From Rhizobium ruizarguesonis (GTDB lineage Bacteria; Pseudomonadota; Alphaproteobacteria; Rhizobiales; Rhizobiaceae), in assembly GCF_012349115.1 (NCBI RefSeq), contig NZ_PQIG01000035.1, forward strand, positions 1 to 64,000: a DNA stretch of 64,000 nt, in the 5' to 3' direction. The translations under genes were made by a program, and so were the position numbers. Shown in pieces: positions 48,045-56,951 of this stretch (positions are counted from its first letter, which is position 1; every line of letters starts with the position of its first letter). The notes beneath the pieces were generated by a model. That model searched no databases and was not told where the DNA came from. It worked only from the letters and a program-made list of their open reading frames with translations.

Positions 48045-48935
48045 ATGCAGAAGACGTTCCGCGGTGTCTACACCGTGATGATTACTCCGTTGGATCCCAG
48101 CGGCGCGGTCGATCTGAAGGGGCTGGCTGCCTTTACCGACTGGCAGGTCAAAGAAGGTATCCATGGTCTGATCCCTCTTGGATCGACAGGTGAGTTTCTA
48201 TCGCTCAGCGAGGAAGAGCGCGATGGTGTGGCGAGGACCGTCATCGAAACTGTCGCGGGACGGGTGCCTGTTTTGATCGGCACGGGAGCGGAAGATACGC
48301 GGGAATCCATTCGCCTCAGCGTCAAGGCCGAGGCAATGGGAGCTGACGGCGTCATGATTATTCCGCCGTTCTATTCCACCCCAACGGATGACGAACTCGT
48401 TCACCACTACAAGAGCATTGCATCTGCCGTGGCCATCCCGATTATGGTCTACAACAATCCCGCGACCGCAAACGTCGATCTGACGCCGGAGTTGGTCAAG
48501 CGCATCGCCGAAATCGACGGCTGCGATTATATCAAGGAGTCCACCCTCGAAGTGACGCGCGTGCGCGATATCATCCGGCTGGCTGGCGACGATATGACTG
48601 TGTTCGGGGGTATTCTCGGGTTCGAGTCTTTCGTTATGGGTGCGCAGGGCTGGGTGGCAGTGGCTTCAAATGTTGCGCCAGGACCGATGGCGCGGATCTT
48701 CGAACTTGTTGCAAATGAGAAAAAGTTCGACGAGGCAAGAGAGCTTTACCTCAAATGGCTGCCTGTCATTCAGGCGGTCGGGGGCCAGGCTTATGTCGCG
48801 GGAACGAAGTCGCTGCTGACCCACATGGGATTTGGCGCAGGCCTGCCGCGTCCGCCGCGCCTGCCGTTGCCGCCCGCGCAGGACGCCGCCATGAAGAAGC
48901 TGGTGGCCGATTTCGGTCTGACGTTCGGCGCCTGA
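48045..48935 (+). CDS. dihydrodipicolinate synthase (DapA) family lyase, 296 aa
   Basis: TIM-barrel Schiff-base lyase. Family features: GVYTVMITPLDPSG at the N-terminus, GLIPLGSTGEFLSL, the tyrosine in IMVYNNPATANVD, and the Schiff-base lysine in CDYIKESTLEVTR. A true DapA for lysine is usually elsewhere; the operon with an ABC amino-acid importer and an FAD dehydrogenase suggests a catabolic role such as the 1-pyrroline-4-hydroxy-2-carboxylate deaminase of hydroxyproline degradation. That assignment is inference. Confidence 0.9.
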   Translation: MQKTFRGVYTVMITPLDPSGAVDLKGLAAFTDWQVKEGIHGLIPLGSTGEFLSLSEEERDGVARTVIETVAGRVPVLIGTGAEDTRESIRLSVKAEAMGADGVMIIPPFYSTPTDDELVHHYKSIASAVAIPIMVYNNPATANVDLTPELVKRIAEIDGCDYIKESTLEVTRVRDIIRLAGDDMTVFGGILGFESFVMGAQGWVAVASNVAPGPMARIFELVANEKKFDEARELYLKWLPVIQAVGGQAYVAGTKSLLTHMGFGAGLPRPPRLPLPPAQDAAMKKLVADFGLTFGA

Positions 48936-48943
48936 GGAATTCC

Positions 48944-51880
48944 ATGATGCCCGTCGCTTCCATAAACCAGAGCTTGAGGCCCGACGATGAGCGGGTCAGG
49001 CTCTCGGTCGACGGTCTGCAGATATTTGCCGAAAAAGGCATGTCTGTTGCCGCCGCCATCGAGGCGACGGGGCGGCATGAATTTTCCCGAGGCATCAAAG
49101 GCGACGGCCGTGGCCTCTTCTGCGGAATGGGTGTCTGTCACGACTGTCTCGTGACGATCGACGGAAAAGTCAGCCAGCGGGCCTGCATGACCACTGTCGA
49201 CAATGACATGCAGGTCCTGCGCCCTGCTGCGCGGCCCGACCTTGCCACTGGTCAGATTGCCGATCTCTGCGGTGTGCCGCAGTCCTTGACGACAAGGACG
49301 ATGGACGTTCTCATCGTCGGAGCGGGGCCTGCGGGGCTTGCCGCAGCTGAGGTTCTTGCTGCGGCCGGCGCCAAGGTGACTGTCATTGATGAACGGCCGT
49401 CTGCCGGCGGGCAGTATTTCAAACAACCCTCGACATGGAGCGCCGCCGAGCGATTGAGTGGCGACGAGCAGGCTTTATCCGGCGCAGCGCTTATAGGGCA
49501 AGTGCGCGATCACGGCGTGACATTTCTAACCGCTACGGTGGTGTGGGGTGCCGCACGTGACGACGACGGTTCGCTTATTATTGCCTGCTATGGCTCCGGC
49601 GATGCGTTTTACTGCAAGCCGAAAATGCTCATCATCGCGACGGGGGCCTACGAACGCCCAACGCCGGTGAGGGGTTGGACACTTCCTGGTGCGATGACAA
49701 CAGGGGCCGCCCAGACGTTGCTGAGGAGCTATGGCACCGTTCCCGGCCGAAGGATCGTTATTGCCGGAAACGGTCCTTTGAATATGCAGGTCGCAAACGA
49801 ACTTCGAAAGGCAGGAGCCTCCATAGTCGCTTTGCTGGAAGCAGCGCCGCCACCCTGGTCTCGGCCGCTGGCAGCCCTCGGCCTTCTGACAACGCATCCC
49901 GCCCTCGCCCGCCACGGATTGCGCCAGATATCGACGCTTAGGTCCGCGGGCGTCAAGATGGGCTGGAACAGCGTACTCACCTCGATCAACGGCTCGCAGC
50001 GTGTGGAGAACGTCACGTTCACCGGACCAGACGGCGAGATCAATTTCGATGCCGACACCGTCCTTGTCGGCGGCAATTTCACATCCTCCAATGAGCTGTC
50101 CCGGCTACTCGGCTGCAGCCATGAGGTCATCGACGGCGATCTGCGGGCAGTGCGAGGTCTCGACGGTCAGACAACGCTTGCGAACGTGCATGTTGTCGGT
50201 GAAGCGGCGCGTTTCGGCGGCGCGAATGTTGCGATGGCAGAAGGGCAGATCGCCGCCGCCGCGATTGCGCGAAAACTGGGCCTCCTTGTCCAAGCCGACG
50301 AAAGCGCAGTGAAAAGGCTTGCCCGCCATAGACGGTTTCAAGAGGCGCTTTGGCAGGTCTTTGCGCCGAAGGACGATGCAAAGACAAAGACGGCAATTCC
50401 GCCAGATGATGCATTGATCTGCCGTTGCGAAGGAGTGACTTACGGTGTCTTGAGGACGCTCAGCGCAAATAGTGCGCAGGACGTCTCGACATTAAAGCGC
50501 CTGTCGCGTGCCGGCATGGGGCGATGTCAGAGCCGCTACTGCGGCAAAGCGATCGCTGACGTCGCGAAAGAACGGCACCTCACGGGCGAAACAAGCGGTT
50601 TTCTGGCCCCGCAAATGCCACTTCGACCTATTCCGCTGGCGGCGCTTGCGGTCGAGAAGCCGGAATGGGGCGGCCACAAGCGCGCACTTTTGCCGGAAAA
50701 ACCTCCATTGGCGAATCCTCAACCTTTGCCGGTGGCGGAAACGTCCACGCTGGTAATCGGCGCCGGCATTGCAGGCCTTTCGACGGCGCTCTTCCTTGCC
50801 CGGGAAGGCGAGGACGTTGTGGTGCTGGAGCGCGCTTTTGCGAACTCGCTGGCGTCCGGAGGGAATGCAGGAAGCCTTCATGCCCAGTTGCTTTCCTTCG
50901 ACCACGGTGCCCGTGCCGAAGGTGGCGGCGGAACGGCCGCACAAACACTTCCCCTCCAGCGCGATTCAATCGCTCTTTGGGCCGCGCTGCAAAGCGAGCT
51001 CGGGCAGGATTTCGAGATGAAGGTCACAGGCGGCCTCATGGTGGCCGAAACCGATGACCACATGCGTTTTCTGGCGGAAAAGGTCGGGGTGGAGTGCGCG
51101 GCCGGGATCGATTGCCGCTTGATCGGGCAAGAGGAACTGCGCTCCCTGGAGCCTGCTCTGTCTTCTCACTTCGTCGGTGCTGCCTACTGCTCCCAGGAGG
51201 GCAAGATCAATCCTCTCGTCGCTACGCAATATATATTGGAGGCGGCACGGCGAGACGGCGCTCAAGTCTTCGAAAATTGCGAGGTCACCGGAATAACGAC
51301 CTCGGACGACGGGTTTGAGGTCAGGACATCGAGGGGCATGTTGCGGGCAAAACGGATCGTCAATGCAGCCGGAGCCTTCGCTTCAAGGATCGGCGCGATG
51401 CTCGGTGTCCATGTGCCGGTATTCGGTGCTCCACTGCAGATGGTGGTTACCGAGGCCGCAGCACCTTTGATCTCGTGTCTCGTCGCCCATGCCGACCGCC
51501 ATTTGACACTCAAGCAGGCGGCAAACGGGAACTTCATCATCGGCGGCGGCTGGACGGCAGGCCTCGATCCCATCCATCAACATCCACGCCCGCTACTGTC
51601 GAGCCTTGAGGGAAACCTTTGGGTTGCCCAGCACGTCGTTCCCGCTCTGCGCAAACTTCACGTCATCCGGAGCTGGGCAGCGATGAACATCAACATCGAC
51701 GGTGCGCCGATCCTCGGCGAACATCCGTCAATGCCCGGGTTCTTCAACGCCGTCACTTCAAACGGTTATACGCTCGGCCCGATCGTCGGCCAGTTGACAT
51801 CTCGGCTCGTTCTCGGTCGCGAGACCGATAGAGCCTTGCAACCCTTTTCCATCTCGCGTTTCCAGAAAGGCCGGGCATGA
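48944..51880 (+). CDS. single-chain 2Fe-2S / FAD / BFD / FAD dehydrogenase fusion, 978 aa
   Basis: Domain order: a 2Fe-2S ferredoxin-like module with C60, C65, C68 and C81; an FAD/NAD Rossmann module ([20 protein letters not shown], residues 121-140, with a second nucleotide motif [18 protein letters not shown]); a BFD-type cysteine module ([10 protein letters not shown] ... GRCQSRYCG, about 490-530); and a DadA/DAO-type FAD module ([20 protein letters not shown] from about 602). These match HcnA, HcnB and HcnC, or the gamma, alpha and beta subunits of D-hydroxyproline dehydrogenase and opine oxidase, usually separate proteins. GAGGAA precedes the ATG. The ATPase start overlaps the stop. Confidence 0.88.
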   Translation: MMPVASINQSLRPDDERVRLSVDGLQIFAEKGMSVAAAIEATGRHEFSRGIKGDGRGLFCGMGVCHDCLVTIDGKVSQRACMTTVDNDMQVLRPAARPDLATGQIADLCGVPQSLTTRTMDVLIVGAGPAGLAAAEVLAAAGAKVTVIDERPSAGGQYFKQPSTWSAAERLSGDEQALSGAALIGQVRDHGVTFLTATVVWGAARDDDGSLIIACYGSGDAFYCKPKMLIIATGAYERPTPVRGWTLPGAMTTGAAQTLLRSYGTVPGRRIVIAGNGPLNMQVANELRKAGASIVALLEAAPPPWSRPLAALGLLTTHPALARHGLRQISTLRSAGVKMGWNSVLTSINGSQRVENVTFTGPDGEINFDADTVLVGGNFTSSNELSRLLGCSHEVIDGDLRAVRGLDGQTTLANVHVVGEAARFGGANVAMAEGQIAAAAIARKLGLLVQADESAVKRLARHRRFQEALWQVFAPKDDAKTKTAIPPDDALICRCEGVTYGVLRTLSANSAQDVSTLKRLSRAGMGRCQSRYCGKAIADVAKERHLTGETSGFLAPQMPLRPIPLAALAVEKPEWGGHKRALLPEKPPLANPQPLPVAETSTLVIGAGIAGLSTALFLAREGEDVVVLERAFANSLASGGNAGSLHAQLLSFDHGARAEGGGGTAAQTLPLQRDSIALWAALQSELGQDFEMKVTGGLMVAETDDHMRFLAEKVGVECAAGIDCRLIGQEELRSLEPALSSHFVGAAYCSQEGKINPLVATQYILEAARRDGAQVFENCEVTGITTSDDGFEVRTSRGMLRAKRIVNAAGAFASRIGAMLGVHVPVFGAPLQMVVTEAAAPLISCLVAHADRHLTLKQAANGNFIIGGGWTAGLDPIHQHPRPLLSSLEGNLWVAQHVVPALRKLHVIRSWAAMNINIDGAPILGEHPSMPGFFNAVTSNGYTLGPIVGQLTSRLVLGRETDRALQPFSISRFQKGRA

Positions 51881-52605
51881 TTGAGATCGCTGGCGTTACC
51901 AAATATTACGGTCAGTTCGCTGTCCTTAAGAACTGCTCGGTGAACGTCGAGCGCGGTGAGGTCGTGGTTGTCTGCGGTCCCTCGGGGTCGGGCAAATCGA
52001 CGTTGATCAAATGCGTCAACGGGCTCGAGCAGTTTCAGGAAGGTTCGATCCGGGTGCATGGTATCGAAGTCGGCGACCCGAAGACCGACCTGCCGAACCT
52101 TCGCACGCGGGTAGGCATGGTCTTCCAGAACTTCGAATTGTTTCCGCATCTGACGATCATCAACAATATCATGCTGGCGCAGAAGATTGTCATTGGCCGC
52201 AGCGAAACGGCAGCCCACGCGAAGGCCATGGCGCTTCTTGATCGCGTCGGGCTGACCGACCACGCGAAAAAATATCCAAGCCAACTCTCCGGCGGGCAGC
52301 AGCAGCGCGTGGCGATCGCGCGGGCGCTCGCGATGGATCCGCTCGCCATGCTCTTCGACGAGCCGACATCCGCGCTTGATCCAGAGATGATTTCCGAAGT
52401 GCTCGATGTCATGTCCGGACTGGCAAAGGACGGCATGACGATGATGGTCGTCACCCATGAGATGGGATTTGCCCGCCGGGTGGCGACACGCGTGATTTTC
52501 ATCGATCAGGGCGAGATCGTCGAGGATCGTCCGAGCGAGGAGTTTTTCGCGGGAAAACACAACCCACGAACCGAAGCTTTCCTTGGCAAAATCCTGCAGC
52601 ACTGA
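51877..52605 (+). CDS. amino-acid ABC transporter ATP-binding protein (GlnQ type), 242 aa
   Basis: ATPase for the importer at 46423-48029: Walker [16 protein letters not shown], signature [16 protein letters not shown], Walker [17 protein letters not shown], and the switch histidine in [14 protein letters not shown]. Length is normal. The start overlaps the stop of the fusion dehydrogenase by 4 nt, which ties the enzyme to the transporter. Confidence 0.95.
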   Translation: MIEIAGVTKYYGQFAVLKNCSVNVERGEVVVVCGPSGSGKSTLIKCVNGLEQFQEGSIRVHGIEVGDPKTDLPNLRTRVGMVFQNFELFPHLTIINNIMLAQKIVIGRSETAAHAKAMALLDRVGLTDHAKKYPSQLSGGQQQRVAIARALAMDPLAMLFDEPTSALDPEMISEVLDVMSGLAKDGMTMMVVTHEMGFARRVATRVIFIDQGEIVEDRPSEEFFAGKHNPRTEAFLGKILQH

Positions 52606-52616
52606 AGGTCAGGCTT

Positions 52617-53014
52617 GTGAGCAACTACGATCTCATCATCCAGAACGGCACGGTGGCGACTGCTGCGGATGTTTTCCAGGCGGATATCGGCATTAAAGAC
52701 GGCAAGATTGTCCAGATCGGGCAGAGCCTGTCGGGTGCTGCCCGCACGATCGACGCCTCGGGCAAATATGTCCTTCCAGGCGGCATCGACAGCCATGTCG
52801 AACGGACCACCGTCATGCGGAACTGCATGATGGCGCAGACTATTCGCCCTACGAGGGGATCGAGATCACCGGCTGGCCGATAACGACAATTGTCGCCGGA
52901 AAGCCTGTCGTCGAAAACGGCGTCCTGGTGGGTACTAAGGGCCACGGGCAATATCGGAAAGCCGCGGCGAGACAAATCAACAAGCAGTCAAATCTAACAA
53001 GAGCGACATCATGA
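52617..53014 (+). pseudogene. internally deleted dihydropyrimidinase/hydantoinase
   Basis: The first 60 or so codons match the N-terminus of dihydropyrimidinases (YDLIIQNGTVATAADVFQAD, GKYVLPGGIDSHV). At about 52800 the sequence jumps to the C-terminus in another frame (HDGADYSPYEGIEITGWP, then VAGKPVVENGVLVG), ending in a TGA at 53012-53014 that overlaps the next ATG. Roughly 350 codons, including the metal site, are missing. A start-side GTG or TTG at 52617 is assumed. It probably was the catabolic partner of the DUF3830 gene. Confidence 0.8.
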
Positions 53015-53424
53015 AACTGAAAATTACAGCAGGGCCATTCATCTTCGACGCTGTCCTGGAAACTGCCAGAGCGCCCAAAACCTGTGAAGCATTCATCAAG
53101 CAGATGCCGTTCGATGGTAAAATCGTGCACGTTCGCTGGTCTGGCGAGGGCGTTTGGATCCCGCTTGGCGACCATGATTTCGGCGTCGGTTATGAGAACC
53201 ATACAAGCCATCCGGCCCCCGGTCATATCATCCTTTACCCGGGAGGCATCAGCGAAACGGAAATCCTGCTTGCCTACGGAGGCGTCGATTTTTCATCGAA
53301 AATGGGCCAACTGGCTGGCAATCATTTCATCACAATCACATCCAATCTCGACCAACTCGCCGAAATAGGGCGCCTCACGCTGTGGGAAGGCGCGCAATCC
53401 ATTCGATTTGAGGCCGTATCCTAG
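53011..53424 (+). CDS. DUF3830 family protein, 137 aa
   Basis: Small cyclophilin-like beta-barrel protein of the DUF3830 group: MKLKITAGPFIFDAVLETA, KTCEAFIKQMPFDGKIVHVRWSGEGVW-type core, YENHTSHPAPGHIILYPGG. The family often accompanies hydantoinase and amidohydrolase genes but has no proven reaction. It was translationally coupled to the hydantoinase remnant (stop/start overlap) and seems to have survived its partner's decay. The stop codon lies at the edge of a long palindrome. Confidence 0.8.
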   Translation: MKLKITAGPFIFDAVLETARAPKTCEAFIKQMPFDGKIVHVRWSGEGVWIPLGDHDFGVGYENHTSHPAPGHIILYPGGISETEILLAYGGVDFSSKMGQLAGNHFITITSNLDQLAEIGRLTLWEGAQSIRFEAVS

Positions 53425-53473
53425 AACAGGATGATTTTAGGCCGGGTCGGCCTAAAATCTAAATCCTGTTCTA
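53422..53473. repeat. two-part inverted repeat (RIME-like mosaic), unit 1
   Basis: Outer arms TAGAACAGGAT / ATCCTGTTCTA (11 bp) and inner arms GATTTTAGGCC / GGCCTAAAATC (11 bp) around a five-base centre, with a short bulge. It starts in the DUF3830 stop codon and could serve as its terminator. No T-run follows. Confidence 0.7.
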
Positions 53474-53485
53474 AATTAAATAGTG

Positions 53486-53535
53486 AGAGCATGATATCGC
53501 CCGAAAACCGCTCACACTTTTCGGCATCATGCTCT
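53486..53535. repeat. rhizobial-type palindrome, unit 2
   Basis: Perfect 10-bp arms AGAGCATGAT / ATCATGCTCT around CGAAAACCGCTCACACTTTTCG-like sequence that itself pairs weakly. It shares its arms with 27368-27413 and directly follows unit 1. Confidence 0.7.
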
Positions 53536-53666
53536 AGGCGCAAAGCGCGAGGCGACGGGGTTGACGCCGGCGTGCCAGCACCGCCTAACGCGGCGGTTGG
53601 CACGTTTCCTGCATTCTAGTCTTCGAGATTTTCTTCGAGATTTCCAAATGGTGGACGAGGCCCGAA

Positions 53667-53846
53667 ATGTCTTTTGATTTTGATTTCGAACTTGCGAAAA
53701 GAGCGGCGCAAGAACTGCCTCCGTCGCAGAAGCAGCCAAAAACGCGTAAGATGTCTCTTCTACAGAGGCTCATGGCTTCGCCGCTAATTCCTCCTCGTCC
53801 GTCTCTCAGCATTCTGCGCCCATATAGAGGTGGTGATGCGCAATGA
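53667..53846 (+). CDS. possible small protein, 59 aa
   Basis: Short frame starting MSFDFDFELAKRAAQELPPS and ending in a Pro/Arg-rich tail (SPLIPPRPSLSILRPYRG). GAGG lies about 7 nt before the ATG, and base use is richer in A/T than in the core genes. I do not recognise it. It lies in a patch of decayed DNA and may not be expressed; it was too short for a length-based gene call. Confidence 0.3.
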   Translation: MSFDFDFELAKRAAQELPPSQKQPKTRKMSLLQRLMASPLIPPRPSLSILRPYRGGDAQ

Positions 53847-53910
53847 CGCTGTGATACCCCTGTCGAGCAGGTAAGGCACTGCTGTCCGACGGTTCTATTC
53901 CCGCCGAGGC

Positions 53911-54113
53911 GGCGTGATTTCTACAGATACGGTGCGTGCGGCACTTGACGAACTGTGTCGCCAGGATAGTCCAGCGCGGACGTCCAACGACGCGATCACT
54001 CTCTACAAGGCAGTCGGAACGGCGTTGGCCGATCCTGCTGCCGCGACGATGGTGTATGAAGCCGCTTTGATCGCCGGCTGACGTCTGCTGGTCCGGGCGA
54101 TCGCGAATGATCG
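53911..54113 (+). pseudogene. duplicated 3' fragment of the ornithine cyclodeaminase-family gene
   Basis: Aligns without gaps to 29761-29963 at a constant offset of 24,150 bp; I count about 17 mismatches in 204 positions. It encodes the last 56 residues (from about RAALDELCRQDSPARTS to LYKAVGTALADP and the stop) and continues about 30 bp past the stop. No start or N-terminal two-thirds is present. Confidence 0.9.
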
Positions 54114-54164
54114 GGGGCCTGTTGCCCCGTTCCAATAGGCCGGCAGCCTCTGCTCCCAACGACT

Positions 54165-55844
54165 TCAATAGCGCGCATCTTCAAGGCCACAGAAAGGGTC
54201 GACCGGGTTGGTGCCTAGGAAGGGCTTGCGACCGAGCATACAATCAACGACGGCTTCCTGGACGCTGTCCATGGTGGAGTACGCATTGATATAGGCCGGT
54301 ACGCGCGGCGCATCGTAAAGGTGATAGGGATGCCCAAATGAGATCATTACGGAGGGAATATTCGTCCAGGGTCGGTACATGGCCTTGAAAAGGCCGCCAC
54401 CACCCATCCTATGCCAGTCGACGAATATCCGGCCTCGTACGAGCAGCGACTCGTCGCCTAGCGCGTAGAGGACGAGGTCGAAGTCGTCGGGGGTCGGCAC
54501 GATGTCCGGTCGGTCGATCGTGACTTCGAAACCTTCCTTCCGCAACAGCGCGGGTAGCAAGAATTCCAGTGGCTGCGGCATGAGCGGATGAATGATGCCG
54601 CCGTCGACCAGCAGCACGCGCTTTGTTTTCGCCGGATCGAGCGGAAAGATACCATTGACGTCCTTCACAAGCGTAGGCGAGCGGCCGATGTATTCCCTTG
54701 ATGCTGCGACATTGTCTGGATGCGCAAGCAGGTGGCACGCTTCCGCCGCATCGGGTAGGACGTCTGACGGTTGAAAAAGTTTGAGATGGGCCTTGAGCGC
54801 CAGCACGCGAAGAACCGCTTCCTCAAGTCGCTCCGGAGTAATTCGTCCATCTTCGACGGCAGCCTTGACCGCCGCCATATCCTCCTCAGGTTCATCGCTG
54901 AAGAGGATCATGTCGCAGCCATTTGCGATGATATCAGGCAGCGTATCGAGGTGGTGGCCCCAGGCAGACAGCCCTCCCATGGGGGTCGCGTCAGAGACGA
55001 CGATGCCATTGAAGCCGAGTTCGTCTCGGAGAAGATCAACGTTCAGCAACCGGGAAACCGAGGCCGGTCGGAAAGCCTCAAGCCCGGCATCTGGCATCTT
55101 CGATCGAATGTAGGCCGGAAGGGAAATGTGCCCGCTCATGATTGCCAACACGCCTTCGGCGATCAGCGTTCCATAGAGCCGACCGAAGGTTTCCTTCCAC
55201 TCGTCCATGGAAAGCGGATTGGTCGTCGTAACGAGGTGCTGATCGCGGTCGTCATATCCCTCGCCCGGCCAGTGCTTTGCGGTGGCGGCAACGCCATTTC
55301 GTTGGAGACCGTGAACATGGGCAACCGCGTGCCGCTCGATCTTGTTGACATCGGAGCCGTATGACCGTGTACCGACAATCGGTGATCGGAACGCGGTATT
55401 TATGTCGATGACTGGCGTGAAGGACCAGCGCACCCCCATCGCGCGGCCCTCGCGTGCCAGGATTTCTGAACTTTTCTCGGTCGCCTGAACGTCGTCGACG
55501 GCGGCAAGGCCAAGTTGGCCCAGCACCGGAGTGCCGAAAGCGAAGGAATGACGGCTGCCCTCAAGGTCTGCGCTGATGATGGGCGGGACTTTGCTCTTGG
55601 CCACGAGGTCAGAGATGACCCGCCGCTCGAACTCGAGGTCAGCCGTGAAGAAGCGGGTTACGCCGCCCGGCCTTAGTGAAGCAATGCGTTTGAAATCCTC
55701 CTCATCCGTCCCGATCATGATCAAGGTGAAGAGTTGGCCGATCTTGTCATCGAGATCGAGCGAGGCATAGACGTCGCGGATCCAGGATATCGCAGCTTCG
55801 TCGAGGTTGAACGGCGCTTTGCGAAGCTCGTCGTAGATCGTCAT
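54165..55844 (-). CDS. glycoside hydrolase family 3 protein, 559 aa
   Basis: GH3 glycosidase, closest in pattern to NagZ-like beta-N-acetylglucosaminidases. The N-terminal barrel has SADLEGSRHSFAFGTP, the acid/base region KHWPGEGYDDRDQH (K, H and the late DxH pattern kept; NagZ has KHFPGHG), and a nucleophile-type SDATPMGG. A C-terminal alpha/beta domain (residues about 380-559) follows, so it is longer than cytoplasmic NagZ. No signal peptide is seen. The gene is isolated among remnants. Confidence 0.88.
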   Translation of the reverse strand: MTIYDELRKAPFNLDEAAISWIRDVYASLDLDDKIGQLFTLIMIGTDEEDFKRIASLRPGGVTRFFTADLEFERRVISDLVAKSKVPPIISADLEGSRHSFAFGTPVLGQLGLAAVDDVQATEKSSEILAREGRAMGVRWSFTPVIDINTAFRSPIVGTRSYGSDVNKIERHAVAHVHGLQRNGVAATAKHWPGEGYDDRDQHLVTTTNPLSMDEWKETFGRLYGTLIAEGVLAIMSGHISLPAYIRSKMPDAGLEAFRPASVSRLLNVDLLRDELGFNGIVVSDATPMGGLSAWGHHLDTLPDIIANGCDMILFSDEPEEDMAAVKAAVEDGRITPERLEEAVLRVLALKAHLKLFQPSDVLPDAAEACHLLAHPDNVAASREYIGRSPTLVKDVNGIFPLDPAKTKRVLLVDGGIIHPLMPQPLEFLLPALLRKEGFEVTIDRPDIVPTPDDFDLVLYALGDESLLVRGRIFVDWHRMGGGGLFKAMYRPWTNIPSVMISFGHPYHLYDAPRVPAYINAYSTMDSVQEAVVDCMLGRKPFLGTNPVDPFCGLEDARY

Positions 55845-56202
55845 AAGTTCCCCCGTTGATCAACGCTCTGCGGATAGCCCGTGTGAATATGCACGCTATC
55901 CTGTCATAAGTCAGCGCGGTGATGTCAGGTTAAGTTCGTCGGGAACATCTTGGATATCTCGCCGCGTCGAAATACAGCCGATAAGCCAAGAAGGGCCCTG
56001 TTGCAAAGAACGAGAGTAGGTGCGGAGCGGGATCGAGGTTGATGCTTCAGACAAAGTAGAGCCCGAACTACCTGTTGATGAGACGCACTTCTCCCATGAC
56101 GCCGCCCTCGTATTGCCAAAGTGCCGCCTGGCCCTTGCGCAGCGTGTTCATCACCTGGAAATGCCCCCAGAGGCAGTTCTTCGCCTTACGTTACCGGTCA
56201 TG
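55845..56202. other. gene-free stretch with an IS remnant
   Basis: 55845-55990 shows no gene and probably holds the GH3 promoter. 55993-56163 is the IS6-family remnant. Short open frames on both strands here are shadows of the remnant. Confidence 0.6.
55993..56163 (-). mobile_element. 3' remnant of an IS6-family insertion sequence
   Basis: GGGCCCTGTTGCAAAG at 55993-56008 is an IS6/IS26-type terminal repeat. Inward on the minus strand is a transposase C-terminus: VMNTLRKGQAALWQYEGGV, then MGEVRLINR, a TAG replacing the usual Gln codon, FGLYFV and TGA at 56047-56049. Homology fades at about 56163; the catalytic part and other end are gone. Confidence 0.75.
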
Positions 56203-56781
56203 TCATCCCTTGAACACAAAAGGTCGCAAAGCATCCGCAACCTTTGCACCTAGCAAGGCATAGCCCTCTTCCACGAAATGTAGGCCATCCTGCTTCAAGA
56301 GCACTTCTGGTCCGCCTTCGCCGACAGTGGTATGAAGATCGTTGATTGTCGCGCCGAAGCGACGGGCGACCGAGACGCCGACAGCATTGTAGGTGGAGAC
56401 GTCGCGTTCATAGCGACGCGAACTGCGCACGGCCTGATGCCGTGCCTCGATAATAGGCGTGATCGTCGCCCAGATCAGCTCTGCTGTTGTTTCGCCCCTG
56501 ACCCTTTCGAAGATGCTGGTGATATTGGCCTGGTAGGTATTGAGCGGCACTAGAGCCCGGGTCGTCCCCTCATCATGGCGAAGGTCGTGCAGCCCGCAAT
56601 TTAGATGTACGACGTCCGGCCGTTTTGAAATCACCCAACGATCGAGGTTGCTCCATATGACATCTGACGACTGGCAATTTTCTTCTGGACCCCAGACGTT
56701 GGCTTGACCTTCAAAAGCCTTGATGACGTGCGGTTGATAATGCAGGCGGATGGAGTCGCCTATCAGGAGAACGGTCTTCAT
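56203..56781 (-). CDS. SGNH/GDSL hydrolase family protein, 192 aa
   Basis: Serine esterase-type fold. Block I is VLLIGDSIR with the nucleophile serine, block III region LNCGLHDLRHD supplies the Asn/Gly pattern, and block V is DGLHFVEEGY with catalytic Asp and His. No signal peptide. ATG at 56781 is used; a TTG two codons upstream is possible. Its 3' end abuts the IS6 remnant, but the C-terminus appears intact (ALRPFVFKG). The substrate is unknown; it may act with the adjacent glycosidase on acylated sugars. Confidence 0.85.
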   Translation of the reverse strand: MKTVLLIGDSIRLHYQPHVIKAFEGQANVWGPEENCQSSDVIWSNLDRWVISKRPDVVHLNCGLHDLRHDEGTTRALVPLNTYQANITSIFERVRGETTAELIWATITPIIEARHQAVRSSRRYERDVSTYNAVGVSVARRFGATINDLHTTVGEGGPEVLLKQDGLHFVEEGYALLGAKVADALRPFVFKG

Positions 56782-56951
56782 TGGCAAGCCTGAGTTTGGT
56801 TGCTGCGCTTCGACCTGATAGCCAGGGGATTTGTTGCTGTTGTGACAACCTCTTAGCTCTGGTGCGCGTTATTTGGCCGCCCGTTCTGGCGCAATCCGGC
56901 CGCTTTAGTTCCCCCTGAATGGCCTGGTGACATCATACTCTCATTTTTGAT

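Noticed and set aside
48045..48935. Calling the gene dapA (lysine biosynthesis)
   Set aside because: The operon is catabolic in layout (transporter and dehydrogenase), and the family has many non-DapA members.
54165..55844. Naming the GH3 gene nagZ
   Set aside because: It is much longer than NagZ and has KHWPGEG where NagZ has KHFPGHG.
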